A stretch of 64,000 nucleotides of DNA from Mycobacterium szulgai (GCF_002116635.1 NZ_LQPW01000019.1:231677-295676), one strand, 5' to 3'; shown: positions 8,463 to 18,316, counted from the first letter of the stretch. Notes: generated from the sequence alone by a model not told the origin. Numbers and translations: made by a program.

Positions 8463-9722
8463 ATGCGGCCTTGGATCATTTGGGGTGGCGGGCTGCTGGC
8501 GTACGTCGTCGCTGTGCTCGACCGCACCACGATGGGCGTCTCGGGTCTGGACGCCGTGCAGCGCTTTGCCGTCACGCCCGGCGTGCTCTCGGTATTCGTA
8601 GTGGTTCAGGTCATCGTGTACACCGTGGCGCAGGTCCCCGCGGGATTGCTGCTCGACCGATTCGGCTCCAAGTTGCTGATCAGCGCGGGCGCGCTGGTGA
8701 TGGCCGTCGGTCAGTTCGTCCTCGCGTTCGCGGTATCGATGCCGGTGGCTATTGCCGCTCGCGCGGTGGTGGGTCTGGGCGATGCACTGACCTTCATCTC
8801 CGTGGTCAAACTCGCCTCATATTGGTTTCCCCCCGGTCGTGTCCCGCTGGTCACCCAGCTGACTTTCATCGGCGGTCAACTGGGTCAGGTGCTGTCGGCC
8901 GTGCCGTTTCTCGCGATTCTCACCGGGGCGGGATGGACCGCCGCCTACACCTCGGCCGGCGCCCTGGGCGTGATGTCCGCGGCTATCTGCCTAGCGCTCA
9001 TCCGGGATACTCCGCACGGGCACTCGGCCGGTATCGACAGCCCAAGCCTTCGCGAACTGCTGGCCAGCGTCAGGAGCGTGTGGGCGAACCCGGGTACGCG
9101 GTTGGGCTTCTTCGCGCACATGGGTAGCACCTTCCCAATCATGGTGTTCAACTACATGTGGGGCGTCCCGTATCTCACCGAGGCCCAAGGCGTGTCAACC
9201 AACGTCGCCGGCTCGCTGCTCACCCTCTCGGTGGTGGCGACGACGGCTTCCGGCATCGCGTTCGGCGTCTGGACCGGGCGGCATCCGCAGCGGCGTTTGC
9301 TCATGGTGCTGACCATGATCGCCGGCAATGCGTTGGCCTGGACGGTGGTATTGGCGCTGCCGCACCGCGCGCCGCTGTGGCTACTGGCTGTGCTGGTTGT
9401 CGTGATGGCAACCGGCGGTCCCGCCTCGATGGTGGCGCTGGATTTCGCGCGCACCTTCAACCCGAGCACGACGCTGGGTATCGCAAAGGGCCTCGTCAAC
9501 ATGGGCGGCTTCACCGCGGCGCTGCTGGTCATGCAGATCATGGGCCAAATCCTCGAGGACGCCGACGATTACTCGTTCACCTCGTTCCGGCTGGCCTGGC
9601 TGGCGCTCTACCCCGTCTGGTTGATCACCGTCATCGCCCTCTTCGTCACTCGAGGTAAAGCGTTACGGCAGAACGAAGTTGAGCATCGGCATCATGCCGC
9701 CACGACTAACGTGGTGCCATGA
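8463..9722 (+). CDS. MFS transporter (12 TM)
   Basis: 419 residues from ATG 8463, preceded by a GAGGAGG Shine-Dalgarno. Twelve predicted helices. Loop 2-3 reads GLLLDRFGSKLL, the MFS motif A, and MGVSGLDAVQRF follows helix 1. The closest general resemblance is to permeases of the sugar-phosphate/organic-anion type; the substrate is unknown. It starts divergently from mmr across the palindrome at 8362-8391, so it may belong to the same drug-response regulon. The stop overlaps the DoxX gene start by 4 bp, implying translational coupling. Confidence 0.82.
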   Translation: MRPWIIWGGGLLAYVVAVLDRTTMGVSGLDAVQRFAVTPGVLSVFVVVQVIVYTVAQVPAGLLLDRFGSKLLISAGALVMAVGQFVLAFAVSMPVAIAARAVVGLGDALTFISVVKLASYWFPPGRVPLVTQLTFIGGQLGQVLSAVPFLAILTGAGWTAAYTSAGALGVMSAAICLALIRDTPHGHSAGIDSPSLRELLASVRSVWANPGTRLGFFAHMGSTFPIMVFNYMWGVPYLTEAQGVSTNVAGSLLTLSVVATTASGIAFGVWTGRHPQRRLLMVLTMIAGNALAWTVVLALPHRAPLWLLAVLVVVMATGGPASMVALDFARTFNPSTTLGIAKGLVNMGGFTAALLVMQIMGQILEDADDYSFTSFRLAWLALYPVWLITVIALFVTRGKALRQNEVEHRHHAATTNVVP

Positions 9723-10159
9723 CGAAGAATCTCCATTGCCGACTCGCGGGATATACGCCCGCTGTGCTGAGCCTATTCCGGCTGGTCTACGGTTTGATGT
9801 TCGCCGGATACGGCTCGATGATCCTCTTCGGCTGGCCGGTAGCGTCACCGCACGCGTTCGAGTTCGGCTCCTGGCCCGGGTGGTACGCCGGGGTGATCGA
9901 ACTGGTCACCGGGCTCTTGATCGCAACCGGATTGTTCACCCGCGTCGCGGCCTTTCTCGCCTCGGGGGCAATGGCGGTTGCGTATTTCTGGATGCATCAG
10001 CCCCGCTCGCTATGGCCGATCGGCGATCCGCCAGCGGGCAACGGCGGAATTTTGGCAATCCTGTTCTGCTTCGGGTTTTTCCTGCTGGTATTCGCCGGAC
10101 CCGGCAGTCATTCCATTGACGCCCTGCGCTGCGCGCGAATCAAATCCTCATCACGTTGA
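9719..10159 (+). CDS. DoxX-family membrane protein
   Basis: 146 residues with four hydrophobic helices: LFRLVYGLMFAGYGSMILFG, YAGVIELVTGLLIATGLFTR, AAFLASGAMAVAYFWMH and ILAILFCFGFFLLVFAG. The FRLVYGLMFAGYG and GxxELVTGLLIATGLFTRVAA segments are characteristic of the DoxX/SURF4-like family. Some mycobacterial DoxX proteins take part in membrane-associated oxidoreductase complexes dealing with thiol stress. No partner enzyme is adjacent here. ATGA overlap with the upstream MFS gene indicates one transcript. The 3' end overlaps the convergent proline-rich gene by 9 bp. Confidence 0.82.
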   Translation: MTKNLHCRLAGYTPAVLSLFRLVYGLMFAGYGSMILFGWPVASPHAFEFGSWPGWYAGVIELVTGLLIATGLFTRVAAFLASGAMAVAYFWMHQPRSLWPIGDPPAGNGGILAILFCFGFFLLVFAGPGSHSIDALRCARIKSSSR

Positions 10160-10930
10160 TGTTCCAGTACGTTCGGCGCAGAAGAGCCGCTTGGGTTCGG
10201 GGTAGGTGACGGCCCGGGTGTGCTGAGGGCACTTGGACGTGTCGGTGGTGCCGTCGACTCGTTTGGCGATTCTGATCGTGCCGGCCGTCGAGCAGGTCGC
10301 ATGGCGGACGGTTTTGCCGTCGTGCTCGGACACATAGCACTGGCCCTGAAGGAGGTTGGGGGCAAAGCACATTCGGACACCACGGTGTTCAGCGGATAAG
10401 TAGGAGCTGTCGTTGCGCTTGCCGTCCGGGCAGTTCCCCGCTGTGTCGGCGTTGGCAGCGTATTGAAGTACGGCTTCGGCATTGCTGCAGCTGCTCGATT
10501 TCCATGGACCGTTGCCGTTCAGGATGTCATTGGTGTAGCAGTCGCCGATCGCCGGGCGATCATGCCGAGCGGCCACTGTGACGACAATGGAGGCGAACGT
10601 CAGCACACCCAGCACCAGCAAGACTGCGCCGCTGACGATCATGCCGGTGCCTCCCGGCTTGCGCGGCGGCGGCGCCATGGGCGGCATGGGCGGCATGGGC
10701 ATCGGCGGCGGGTAAGCGGCCGGATACGGGGGCGGATAGCCTTGCGGCACTGGGGGATAACCCGGTGGCGCAGGTGGATACCCGGTCCAGGCTTGCTTGC
10801 GTGACGACGACCGCTTGCGCAAGCCGAGAATCAACAGGGTCAAGCCCGCTGCTGGGAACACCAGCAGACCGGCGATGCGGCCCACCAGCGCCGCGGAGTC
10901 GACGGCGGTCGCTAGATAGCTGACGTTCAT
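10151..10930 (-). CDS. Proline-rich membrane-anchored protein with Cys-rich extracellular domain
   Basis: 259 residues from ATG 10930. Order: one N-terminal hydrophobic helix (LVGRIAGLLVFPAAGLTLLIL), a long Pro/Gly/Tyr/Met-rich linker of YPP and PMP repeats, a second helix (MIVSGAVLLVLGVLTFASIV), then an extracellular domain of about 130 residues with eight cysteines. The layout resembles mycobacterial LppU/Rv3067-like proteins, in which the Pro-rich part is cytosolic between the two helices. A longer start in the same frame would overlap the upstream SDR gene. Function unknown; the conserved cysteines suggest a disulfide-stabilised surface domain. Confidence 0.78.
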   Translation of the reverse strand: MNVSYLATAVDSAALVGRIAGLLVFPAAGLTLLILGLRKRSSSRKQAWTGYPPAPPGYPPVPQGYPPPYPAAYPPPMPMPPMPPMAPPPRKPGGTGMIVSGAVLLVLGVLTFASIVVTVAARHDRPAIGDCYTNDILNGNGPWKSSSCSNAEAVLQYAANADTAGNCPDGKRNDSSYLSAEHRGVRMCFAPNLLQGQCYVSEHDGKTVRHATCSTAGTIRIAKRVDGTTDTSKCPQHTRAVTYPEPKRLFCAERTGTST

Positions 10931-10944
10931 GGATTCGGCTGCCG

Positions 10945-11775
10945 TCAGCTGTCGAGGTTGGTGCCGGTGGTGAGCTGCTCCCACGCCGCGATCTCGTTCG
11001 ACCGCCGCTCTGCGATGTAGCGATAGGCCATCAGCGCGTCGGCGCCGAGCAGCAGGAAGGCGGGCGGTTCGGACGACTCGACGGCGGCGATGATCGCGGC
11101 GCCGGCCTTGGCCGGATCGCCGGGTTGGGTGCCGTGCATGGTGTCGTTCTCCTTGCGGCGCTGCCCGGCGGTTTCGGCGTAATCGTCGATGACAGTGGGG
11201 GATTGGACGAGTGAGCGCCCGGCGAAGTCGGTGCGGAAGGCGCCCGGCTCCACGACGGTGACCGAGATGCCCAGCGGCGCGAGTTCGCCATGCAGGGCCC
11301 CGCTCATGCCTTCCAGGGCTGCTTTGGCCGCCGAGTAATAGCCGGAGCCCACCGGGGTCAACTGCACGCCGATCGAGGAGATGTTGACGATTGCGCCGCA
11401 GCGCCGGGCCCGCATGTTCGGTAGCACGGCCTTGATCATCGCGACGGCGCCGAAGAAATGCGTTTCGAACAAGCTGCGGACGTCGGCATCCTGGCCCTCC
11501 TCGACGGCGGCGCGATATCCGTAGCCCGCGTTGTTCACCAGAACGTCAATGCTGCCGAACCGCTCGTGAGCCCGCTGCACCGCCGAGACGACCTGGTCGG
11601 GGTTGGTGACGTCAAGGGCGACGGCCAGAACCCGTTCGGGTGCGGCGTCGGCAAGGTCGGCGACCCGGCCGGCGTCTCGTGCGGTGGCGACGACGTTGTG
11701 GCCGGCGCCGACTACGGCCTCGGCCAGGGCGCGGCCGAGTCCGCTCGAACAGCCGGTGATGAGCCAAGTGGACAC
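10945..11775 (-). CDS. Short-chain dehydrogenase/reductase
   Basis: 276 residues, classical SDR. The nucleotide-binding glycine motif is TGCSSGLGRA (residues 7-16), NNAGYG marks beta-4, and the catalytic Ser, Tyr and Lys are in NISSIG and YYSAAK. TARD after beta-2 suggests NADP preference (basic residue), an inference. The C-terminal extension of about 90 residues beyond the core is usual for this oxidoreductase subgroup. It stops 15 bp before the start of the proline-rich gene on the same strand and is likely cotranscribed with it. Substrate unknown. Confidence 0.85.
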   Translation of the reverse strand: MSTWLITGCSSGLGRALAEAVVGAGHNVVATARDAGRVADLADAAPERVLAVALDVTNPDQVVSAVQRAHERFGSIDVLVNNAGYGYRAAVEEGQDADVRSLFETHFFGAVAMIKAVLPNMRARRCGAIVNISSIGVQLTPVGSGYYSAAKAALEGMSGALHGELAPLGISVTVVEPGAFRTDFAGRSLVQSPTVIDDYAETAGQRRKENDTMHGTQPGDPAKAGAAIIAAVESSEPPAFLLLGADALMAYRYIAERRSNEIAAWEQLTTGTNLDS

Positions 11776-11830
11776 GGGACTGTCTCCTCTATATCAGCGG
11801 TCACATGCCTTGCCGGCGAAGCGCTGGTCT

Positions 11831-11909
11831 GTTTGCCCGCCTCCTAGCGACAACCGTAGTGGGCGCCCACGTGTGGCGGCGAGGTGATGTCGCCAGGAGG
11901 CGGGCAAAC
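11831..11909. repeat. 22-bp inverted repeat with nested palindrome
   Basis: Left arm 11831-11852 begins GTTTGCCCGCCTCC and the right arm 11888-11909 is its reverse complement with one mismatch in 22. The 35-bp spacer contains the perfect palindrome GTGGGCGCCCAC at 11859-11870. It lies between the SDR promoter and the 3' end of the Hsp70-like gene. It could be a terminator for the Hsp70-like gene or a small non-autonomous palindromic element. No poly-T run follows. Confidence 0.7.
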
Positions 11910-11996
11910 ACGCTGTCCACCAGCACAGAAACTACTGGGTGGGCTGCAACCCTCATGCAATGCAACGTGGCTGCAAACGTTGCCGGCGTGGCCCTC

Positions 11997-13511
11997 TCAC
12001 ACCCGTGCCGGGGCACGCCGCTCCAGCCGGAAGGTGCGTTTGAAGCCCGACGGCTGCGTCGTGAGGGTTACCTCGACCGCGCCGCTGGGCGCAACGACGT
12101 AGCGCTCCTCGACATCAGGTCCGTCGTTCCAGCGGCCGACCGGCTGGCGTCGCAGATCCTCCTGATCGCGCAGGGCCGGGTCGAAGGGGAAGAGCACCGA
12201 ATCATATGGCGTGACGTCGCCGTCGGGGCGGCCGTCGACCAGCCGGCTGCACTCGACGAACCGGAAATGCCCGATGTTGTGCGCAGCCCGATAGGTCCGT
12301 TTGACGACGAGCGGGGTGTGCCCGTCGTCGGGAAGTGCGGCGTCCTTGGGGACGATCGGATCGAACACGACATCGTCGCCGGCCCGCGCCTCCCGGAAGA
12401 CCCCGAAGTGGCGCGAAAAGCGTTCGGACAGAGCGAAATCCGATTCGTGGTCCAGGAAGACCGCCAAGCCGATGGCGGTGGCCGCGAAGGGATGCGGGGA
12501 GCGTTTGATGCGCTTGTCGCCGAACGCCGAGCGCAGCATCCGCGCCACCAGGGGGAAGCCTCCGGCGCCGCCCACGACGTAGATTCCGGCCACTTCGGAC
12601 CACGCCACGTCACCACGGGCCGGGTCGTGCAGGACGCGGTCGAGCAACTTCATCGTCTTGTCGACCAACGGCGCACACGCCGAGTACACGTCATCGATGC
12701 TGCACGCGAACGGTGGCCGGTCCGCGGCGCCGAGGTCGACCAGGAAGCGCCGGGTCTGCGGGCCGACGGCTTCCTTGCGGGCCGCGCATTCGTCCCTTAG
12801 CACGTCGATTGTGTCGGCGGGAAGGTCTCGAAGGCCTGCAGCGTCGCGCACCAGCTGCAGGATTGCCTCGTCGAAGTCGTCGCCGCCCAGACGCTGGATG
12901 CCCTCGCTGACCACTACCTCGTTCACGTGCCCGGTCATCTTCAGCAATGACGCGTCGAAGGTGCCGCCACCAAGGTCGTAGATGAGGACGTACTCGCGTT
13001 TGGCGGTGATCGTGGAGCGGTACCGATGGGCGTATTCCAGGCCCGCGGCCGATGGCTCGTTCAGCAGTGCGACGACGTCAAAGCCCGCCGCCACAAAGGC
13101 ATCCAGCGTCAGCAGGCGCTGGGCGCTCGAGGCATTGGCGGGCACGCTGATCGCGGCCTCGACGGTCTCTGCGGGCGTCAGACCGGCGTTCGATCGATCG
13201 TGCAGGTCGCTTTTCAGCTGAGCGAAGAAGCCGGTGAGCAGATCGGCCAGCCGGTGGTTGCGGCCGGCCAGAGTCACCTCGGTGTGCGGCCCGGCCTCGT
13301 TGAGCAGCCGCTTGACCGATCGCAGCGTCGACCATCCTGGTTGGTGGCGCACGGCGGCGGCGTCCAAGCCGTAGCGCAATTCACCGGCGGCGTTGGCGGC
13401 GACGAGCGATGGCCAGGTATCGGCGCCGTCGAAGGAGACGACGGGATAGTTGCCCCGGTCGACGAGCGCAACGACGGTGTGGGTGGTGCCGAAGTCGATA
13501 CCGACTCTCAT
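11997..13511 (-). CDS. Hsp70-like ATPase lacking the usual substrate domain
   Basis: 504 residues from ATG 13511; a TTG 9 bp upstream is possible. The actin-like ATPase domain is complete: phosphate-1 GIDFGTTHTVVA at the N-terminus, LNEPSAAGLEYA, phosphate-2 YDLGGGTFDASLL, and adenosine motif VVGGAGGFPLVARML. Residues about 375-504 are not the beta-sandwich and helical lid of DnaK but a short family-specific beta-rich tail. This places it among the actinobacterial Hsp70-like proteins of unknown client range. No DnaJ or GrpE gene is adjacent. Confidence 0.85.
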   Translation of the reverse strand: MRVGIDFGTTHTVVALVDRGNYPVVSFDGADTWPSLVAANAAGELRYGLDAAAVRHQPGWSTLRSVKRLLNEAGPHTEVTLAGRNHRLADLLTGFFAQLKSDLHDRSNAGLTPAETVEAAISVPANASSAQRLLTLDAFVAAGFDVVALLNEPSAAGLEYAHRYRSTITAKREYVLIYDLGGGTFDASLLKMTGHVNEVVVSEGIQRLGGDDFDEAILQLVRDAAGLRDLPADTIDVLRDECAARKEAVGPQTRRFLVDLGAADRPPFACSIDDVYSACAPLVDKTMKLLDRVLHDPARGDVAWSEVAGIYVVGGAGGFPLVARMLRSAFGDKRIKRSPHPFAATAIGLAVFLDHESDFALSERFSRHFGVFREARAGDDVVFDPIVPKDAALPDDGHTPLVVKRTYRAAHNIGHFRFVECSRLVDGRPDGDVTPYDSVLFPFDPALRDQEDLRRQPVGRWNDGPDVEERYVVAPSGAVEVTLTTQPSGFKRTFRLERRAPARV

Positions 13512-13554
13512 TCCGACCAAGTCTAGGCCGGTGCACGCCCTGCGGCATGCTTCC

Positions 13555-15795
13555 TCAGTCGGCGTGCCGAGCCCATTGTCTTTGCAGGTCCCGCTCCGCA
13601 GCCGTGGGAATCAGTCCCGCGGGTGCGAACCTCTTGGACGGTACCGGTTCGTCCTCGCTCAGCGGCCTGCCGCCGCCGCGAATCGCTTTGTGCGCCACGA
13701 GAATTCCGGTAATGAATACGATCACGACGACGAGCGCGAAAATGACCGACAGGGTGCCCTGGACGAAGGTGTTCCTGATGACCTGGTCCAGCTCGTACGC
13801 GTTCTTCGCCGAACCGAATGCCGCCTTGCCGGCTTCTTTGGCTGCCAGGTACTGGAAATGTTGCGTCCAGTAGCCAACGGCCGGATCGCCGGAGAAGATC
13901 TTCTGCCACGACGCCGTCAGCGTGACCACCAGGTCCCACAGCAGCGGAGCCCCCGGTATCCACGCCCACTTCAGCAGGCCCTTCTTGATCACCACGACGG
14001 TGATGACACTGAGCGCGATGGCGGCCAGTAACTGATTGGCGATCCCGTACAGCGGATAGAGCGTATTGATGCCGCCCAGCGGATCGGTCACGCCCATCAG
14101 CAGGATGCTGCCCCACGCGGCGACCACGGCGAGGGTGCAGATCCATACGCCGGGGCGCCAGCTCGGGTTTCGCAGTTTGTGCAGCGGGCCGCCCAAGTTA
14201 CTCAGCGTGTCGGAGAGCATGAAGCGGTTAACCCGGGTGCCTGCGTCGAGCGTGGTCAGGATGAACAGGGCCTCGAACATGATCGCAAAGTGGTACCAGA
14301 ACGCCTTGAACCCCGCGCCGCCGAACACCCGCTCAAGCACCTCGGACATACCCAAGGCCAGCGTCGGTGCTCCGCCGGTACGCGACACGATCGACTGCTC
14401 GCCGACGCTGCGCGCGGCTTGACTGATTTGCTCGGCGGTCGTCGGGGCGCCCGTCAGGCCGAGCTTATTGACGTATTCCGCCGCGGTGGCGGCGGTCCCG
14501 CCGGTCTGCGCCGGCGGCGCGTTCAGCGTGAAGTAGAGGTGCTGGTTGATGATCGACGCGGTAATCAGCGCCATGATCGCGACGAACGACTCGGTGATCA
14601 TGCCGCCGTAGCCGATCAGCCGCATCTGACCTTCCTTCTCCAGCAGCTTGGGCGTCGTCCCGGACGAGATCAGCGAGTGAAATCCGGACAGCGCGCCACA
14701 GGCGATGGTGATGAACAGAAACGGGAACAGCGAACCGGCGAACACCGGCCCGTTGCCTCGGTTGGCGAACTGCGAGACCGCGGGCGCGTGCAGGACCGGG
14801 TGCGCGATGCAGATGCCGATCGCGAGCACGGCGATGGCACCGACCTTCATGAACGTCGAGAGATAGTCGCGTGGCGCCAGTAACAACCACACCGGCAGCA
14901 CCGAAGCAGCGAAACCATAGCCGATGAGGCACCAGCACAAGGTGACCGGAGACAGGCTGAACCAGGATGCGCCCCAAGATGTTTCGGCTATCCAGTGGCC
15001 TGATGCCACGGCTGCCAGCAGCAGTGCGAAGCCGATCACCGATACTTCGCCCACCCGCCCCGGACGCAGGAATCGCAGATAGCAGCCCATGAAGAGGGCA
15101 ATGGGGATGGTCATGGCGATGGAGAACACGCCCCAAGGGCTCTGGGCCAATGCCTTCACCACGATCATTGCCAGCACCGCGATCAGGATCACCATGATAA
15201 CGAGCGTTCCGATGAGGGCTGCGGCTCCGCCGATGGCGCCGAACTCGTCGCGGGCCATCTGGCCCAGGGAGCGCCCCCGGCGGCGGGCGGAGATCCACAG
15301 CACCAGGTAGTCCTGCACGCAACCACCCAGCACCGCGCCGACGATGATCCAGATGCTGCCGGGTAGGTAACCCATCTGGGTGGCCAGCACCGGTCCGACG
15401 AGTGGGCCCGCTCCGGCGATGGCGGCGAAATGATGGCCGAACAGCACCCGACGGTCGGTCGGCACGTAGTCGGTGCCGTCCTCGAAGGCCTCGGCCGGCG
15501 TGGCGTGATCGTCGCGCGGGCGCACGATCTTCATTTCAATCAGCCGGGCGTAGAACCGGAACCCGATGATGTAGGTGCAGCTCGCGGCCACCACCAGCCA
15601 CACCGCGTTCACCGTCTCGCCGCGGACGAACGCGACGACCGCCCAGGCGATGGCGCCGATCACCGCGATGACGGCGAAGAAGATCCGGTGCCGCACGGTG
15701 ATGGGGGAGCGGTCGATGATGGCTACCGGCGGCAGGCCGGTGTCGGTGCTGATGTAGGTGACGTGGGTGTCTCGCTCGGTGAAACGCTCTGTCAC
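13555..15795 (-). CDS. cstA: CstA carbon-starvation family transporter (Rv3063-like)
   Basis: 746 residues with many hydrophobic helices. CstA/BtsT proteins import peptides or pyruvate, probably with protons, and are induced on carbon limitation. Visible family segments: DYVPTDRRVLFGHHFAAIAG, GPVLATQMGYLPG, GFHSLISSGTTPKLL and TLDAGTRVNRFML, all highly conserved. Length is close to the M. tuberculosis protein. The start is GTG 15795. No BtsS/BtsR type two-component genes are nearby, so regulation is not evident. Confidence 0.93.
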   Translation of the reverse strand: MTERFTERDTHVTYISTDTGLPPVAIIDRSPITVRHRIFFAVIAVIGAIAWAVVAFVRGETVNAVWLVVAASCTYIIGFRFYARLIEMKIVRPRDDHATPAEAFEDGTDYVPTDRRVLFGHHFAAIAGAGPLVGPVLATQMGYLPGSIWIIVGAVLGGCVQDYLVLWISARRRGRSLGQMARDEFGAIGGAAALIGTLVIMVILIAVLAMIVVKALAQSPWGVFSIAMTIPIALFMGCYLRFLRPGRVGEVSVIGFALLLAAVASGHWIAETSWGASWFSLSPVTLCWCLIGYGFAASVLPVWLLLAPRDYLSTFMKVGAIAVLAIGICIAHPVLHAPAVSQFANRGNGPVFAGSLFPFLFITIACGALSGFHSLISSGTTPKLLEKEGQMRLIGYGGMITESFVAIMALITASIINQHLYFTLNAPPAQTGGTAATAAEYVNKLGLTGAPTTAEQISQAARSVGEQSIVSRTGGAPTLALGMSEVLERVFGGAGFKAFWYHFAIMFEALFILTTLDAGTRVNRFMLSDTLSNLGGPLHKLRNPSWRPGVWICTLAVVAAWGSILLMGVTDPLGGINTLYPLYGIANQLLAAIALSVITVVVIKKGLLKWAWIPGAPLLWDLVVTLTASWQKIFSGDPAVGYWTQHFQYLAAKEAGKAAFGSAKNAYELDQVIRNTFVQGTLSVIFALVVVIVFITGILVAHKAIRGGGRPLSEDEPVPSKRFAPAGLIPTAAERDLQRQWARHAD

Positions 15796-15920
15796 GGCGA
15801 AAACCCTACGCGGATGGAAGGATCACCGCTGTCCTGAGCGTGATATCGGATGCGCTATCGCGTTTGGAAGTGGGTCATGCTCCTCCTTGCCGGGACGGGT
15901 GTGACTGTTGTGAGGCCAGA

Positions 15921-17459
15921 TCAGTACAGCGCGCGCACAGTCTCGATGGTGTCGGCCTCGGCCGGTGGCTTGTCATCGCGGTAACGCACCACGCGGGCAA
16001 AGCGCAGCGCGACGCCACCGGGGTAGCGAGTGGATCCCTGGACGCCGTCCAGAGCGATCTCAACCACCTGTTCGGGTCTGAGCTCGACGACATATCCGTC
16101 GGTGCCACCGACGGCGAGTTCGGTGAATCGCGCGGTCTGCCATTCCAGCATGGCGTCGGTCATGCCCTTGAAAGTCTTGCCCACCATGACGAATCGGCCC
16201 GAGGCCGGATCCCTTGCGCCCAGATGGATATTGGACAGCTTTCCACGGCGGCGTCCCGAACCCCACTCCACAGCCAGCACCACCAGGTCGAGCGTGTGCA
16301 CCGGCTTGACCTTCAGCCACCCGGCTCCGCGCCGGCCCGCAAGGTAAGGCGCGGCCGGGGACTTGGCCATCACCCCCTCATGCCCGGCGGCCAGCGTCGC
16401 GTTCAGAAACGCGGCGGCTGCCGTTTCGTCGGAGGTGACCAATCTGTCCACGCGGTGGCGAGCGGGCACGAATTCGTCCAATTGGGCCAGCCGATCCGCG
16501 GTGGACGCATCCAGCAGGTCCACACCGTCGCGGTGCAGGACATCGAAGAAGAACACCGAAAGCGGTTCGGCCCCTTGGGCCGAAAGGGACTGAGTGACGT
16601 CGACCGATCGGCCGAACCGCGACGCGGTGACCTGGAAGCGCTCCGGACGGTTGTCGGGACGCAGCGCGATCGCCTCGCCATCGGCGATCAGGTCCCGTAC
16701 CGGAAGCGCCAGCGTGGCCTCCACCACCTCGGGCAGCCTCGCGGTGACGTCGTCGAGGCTTCGGGTGTAGACGGTCACCTGGTCGCCGGAGCGATGAATC
16801 TGCACTCGTGCTCCATCCAGCTTCGCCTCGAAAACCGCTGTGCCGCCGTGGCGTTCGAGCGCATCGGCGACACCGGTCGAGGTCTGCGCGAGCATGGGGC
16901 CAACCGGCCGGCCCACCCGCAGGGTGAAAGCGTCCAGCGCCGGCGCGCCACCGGAAAGACCGGCCGCCGCGACCGCGGGCAGATCCCCGCCCAGCATCGC
17001 CGCGCGCTGCACCGCGGCGGTGGGGATATCGGCGGCCTTGGCGACCGCGTCGGCCATGATGCCGGCCAGCGCGCCTTGGCGCAGCTCACCACCGAGTAGT
17101 CGCACCAGGAAGTTCTGCTCGGATTCGGTTGCCCCAGAGAACAATTCGGCCAATAGTGCCCCCCGCCGGGCCTGCGATCCCTGGCCCGACACAGCACCGA
17201 TCGCGGAGAACATGTCATCGACACCGGCGACGGTGAGCATCGGCTCGGCGGCCGGCGCCGGCAGTGAACGCAACGACGCCCAGCCGACGCCGATCTGACG
17301 TTGCCGCAGCTCACCGGACAGCCACGACACTATGGTCGCGACCAATTGTGGGTCGGGCGCGGCACGGCGCAGCAGGTCGGCAATGCGCGCTACTTTCGTC
17401 AGCCGCGACGAGGTAAGACCCACTTCGGCCGAGGTGGCGGCCACATCGACAAGAAGCAC
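15921..17459 (-). CDS. ligB: ATP-dependent DNA ligase LigB
   Basis: 512 residues. Seals nicks in DNA through an enzyme-AMP intermediate. Order: N-terminal DNA-binding domain (about 1-200), adenylation domain with motif [10 protein letters not shown] (Lys is adenylated), motif IIIa-like FFFDVLH, motif IV EGVMAK, motif V GWLKVKP, then a C-terminal OB-fold. Mycobacteria also carry NAD-dependent LigA as the essential ligase; LigB is an accessory enzyme. The GTG start 17459 gives the [11 protein letters not shown]-terminus. It is divergent from the SDR at 17558 with about 100 bp between. Confidence 0.93.
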   Translation of the reverse strand: MLLVDVAATSAEVGLTSSRLTKVARIADLLRRAAPDPQLVATIVSWLSGELRQRQIGVGWASLRSLPAPAAEPMLTVAGVDDMFSAIGAVSGQGSQARRGALLAELFSGATESEQNFLVRLLGGELRQGALAGIMADAVAKAADIPTAAVQRAAMLGGDLPAVAAAGLSGGAPALDAFTLRVGRPVGPMLAQTSTGVADALERHGGTAVFEAKLDGARVQIHRSGDQVTVYTRSLDDVTARLPEVVEATLALPVRDLIADGEAIALRPDNRPERFQVTASRFGRSVDVTQSLSAQGAEPLSVFFFDVLHRDGVDLLDASTADRLAQLDEFVPARHRVDRLVTSDETAAAAFLNATLAAGHEGVMAKSPAAPYLAGRRGAGWLKVKPVHTLDLVVLAVEWGSGRRRGKLSNIHLGARDPASGRFVMVGKTFKGMTDAMLEWQTARFTELAVGGTDGYVVELRPEQVVEIALDGVQGSTRYPGGVALRFARVVRYRDDKPPAEADTIETVRALY

Positions 17460-17557
17460 GAATTCAGCTTGGCATGGCTCGCCGACAACCCGGTGGCGCG
17501 GACACGCTAGCGTTACAAATTATCGTGATTCTGACACGCCACACAAGGGAGGTCCGG

Positions 17558-18316
17558 ATGGAGATCAGCGGGAAGAAGGTCGTCGTGATCGGCGGCGCGT
17601 CGGGGATGGGTCGGGCCAGTGCCGAACTCCTGGCCCAGCGTGGCGCACAGGTGGCCGTGCTGGACCGCGAGGGTTCCGACGGCAAGGCCGTTGCCGACGG
17701 GTTCGGCGGCAAGTTCTACCCGGTCGACGTCACCGACTTCACCGGCACCGAGGAGACCCTCCAGGCCGCCGTCGACGACCTCGGTGGACTCCACGTGACG
17801 GTGACCACCGCGGGCGGCGGCATCGCCAAGCGCACCATGACCAAGTCCGGGCCGCACGATCTCGAATCCTTTCGCGCCGTGGTGGATCTCAATCTCATCG
17901 CGACCTTCAACATCAGCCGGCTGGCGGCCGCGCACATGAGCAAGAACGAGCCCGAAGACGAAGAGCGCGGTGTCATCATCAACACCGCGTCGATCGCGGC
18001 CTTCGAAGGCCAGATCGGTCAGGTCGCCTACACCGCCGCCAAAGCCGGCATCGCCGGTATGTGCCTGACCATGGCTCGCGACCTGGGCTCGTTGGGCATC
18101 CGGGTGCTCGCAATCGCGCCGAGTCTGTTTCTGACGGGCCTGACCGCGATGGTGCCCGACGATATGGCGGCCATGCTGGTGCGCGACGCGGCCTTCCCCA
18201 AGCGAATGGGTCGGCCCGAGGAGTATGCCAAGTTGGTGGCGGCCATCGTGGACAACCCGATGCTCAACGGCCAGTGTCTGCGACTGGACGCCGGGCAGCG
18301 GTTCGCACCCAAGTAG
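17558..18316 (+). CDS. SDR, probable 3-hydroxyacyl-CoA dehydrogenase type
   Basis: 252 residues from ATG 17558, with AAGGGAGG well placed upstream. Classical SDR: GGASGMGRA cofactor loop, LDREGSDG after beta-2 (acidic Asp, NAD preference), catalytic NTASIAAFEGQIGQVAYTAAKAG with Ser, Tyr and Lys. The sequence FEGQIGQVAYTAAKAG is typical of the HSD10/2-methyl-3-hydroxybutyryl-CoA dehydrogenase subgroup. TTAGGG replaces the usual NNAG of beta-4, which is not rare. Position just upstream of fadE22 on the same strand supports a beta-oxidation step. Confidence 0.87.
   Translation: MEISGKKVVVIGGASGMGRASAELLAQRGAQVAVLDREGSDGKAVADGFGGKFYPVDVTDFTGTEETLQAAVDDLGGLHVTVTTAGGGIAKRTMTKSGPHDLESFRAVVDLNLIATFNISRLAAAHMSKNEPEDEERGVIINTASIAAFEGQIGQVAYTAAKAGIAGMCLTMARDLGSLGIRVLAIAPSLFLTGLTAMVPDDMAAMLVRDAAFPKRMGRPEEYAKLVAAIVDNPMLNGQCLRLDAGQRFAPK

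Noticed and set aside
11805..12800. 331-codon plus-strand frame opposite the Hsp70-like gene
   Set aside because: It covers the inverted repeat and the antisense of an intact ATPase; no protein-like features.
15840..17099. 419-codon plus-strand frame opposite ligB
   Set aside because: Antisense to well-conserved ligase motifs, with His/Arg-rich composition and no recognisable domain.
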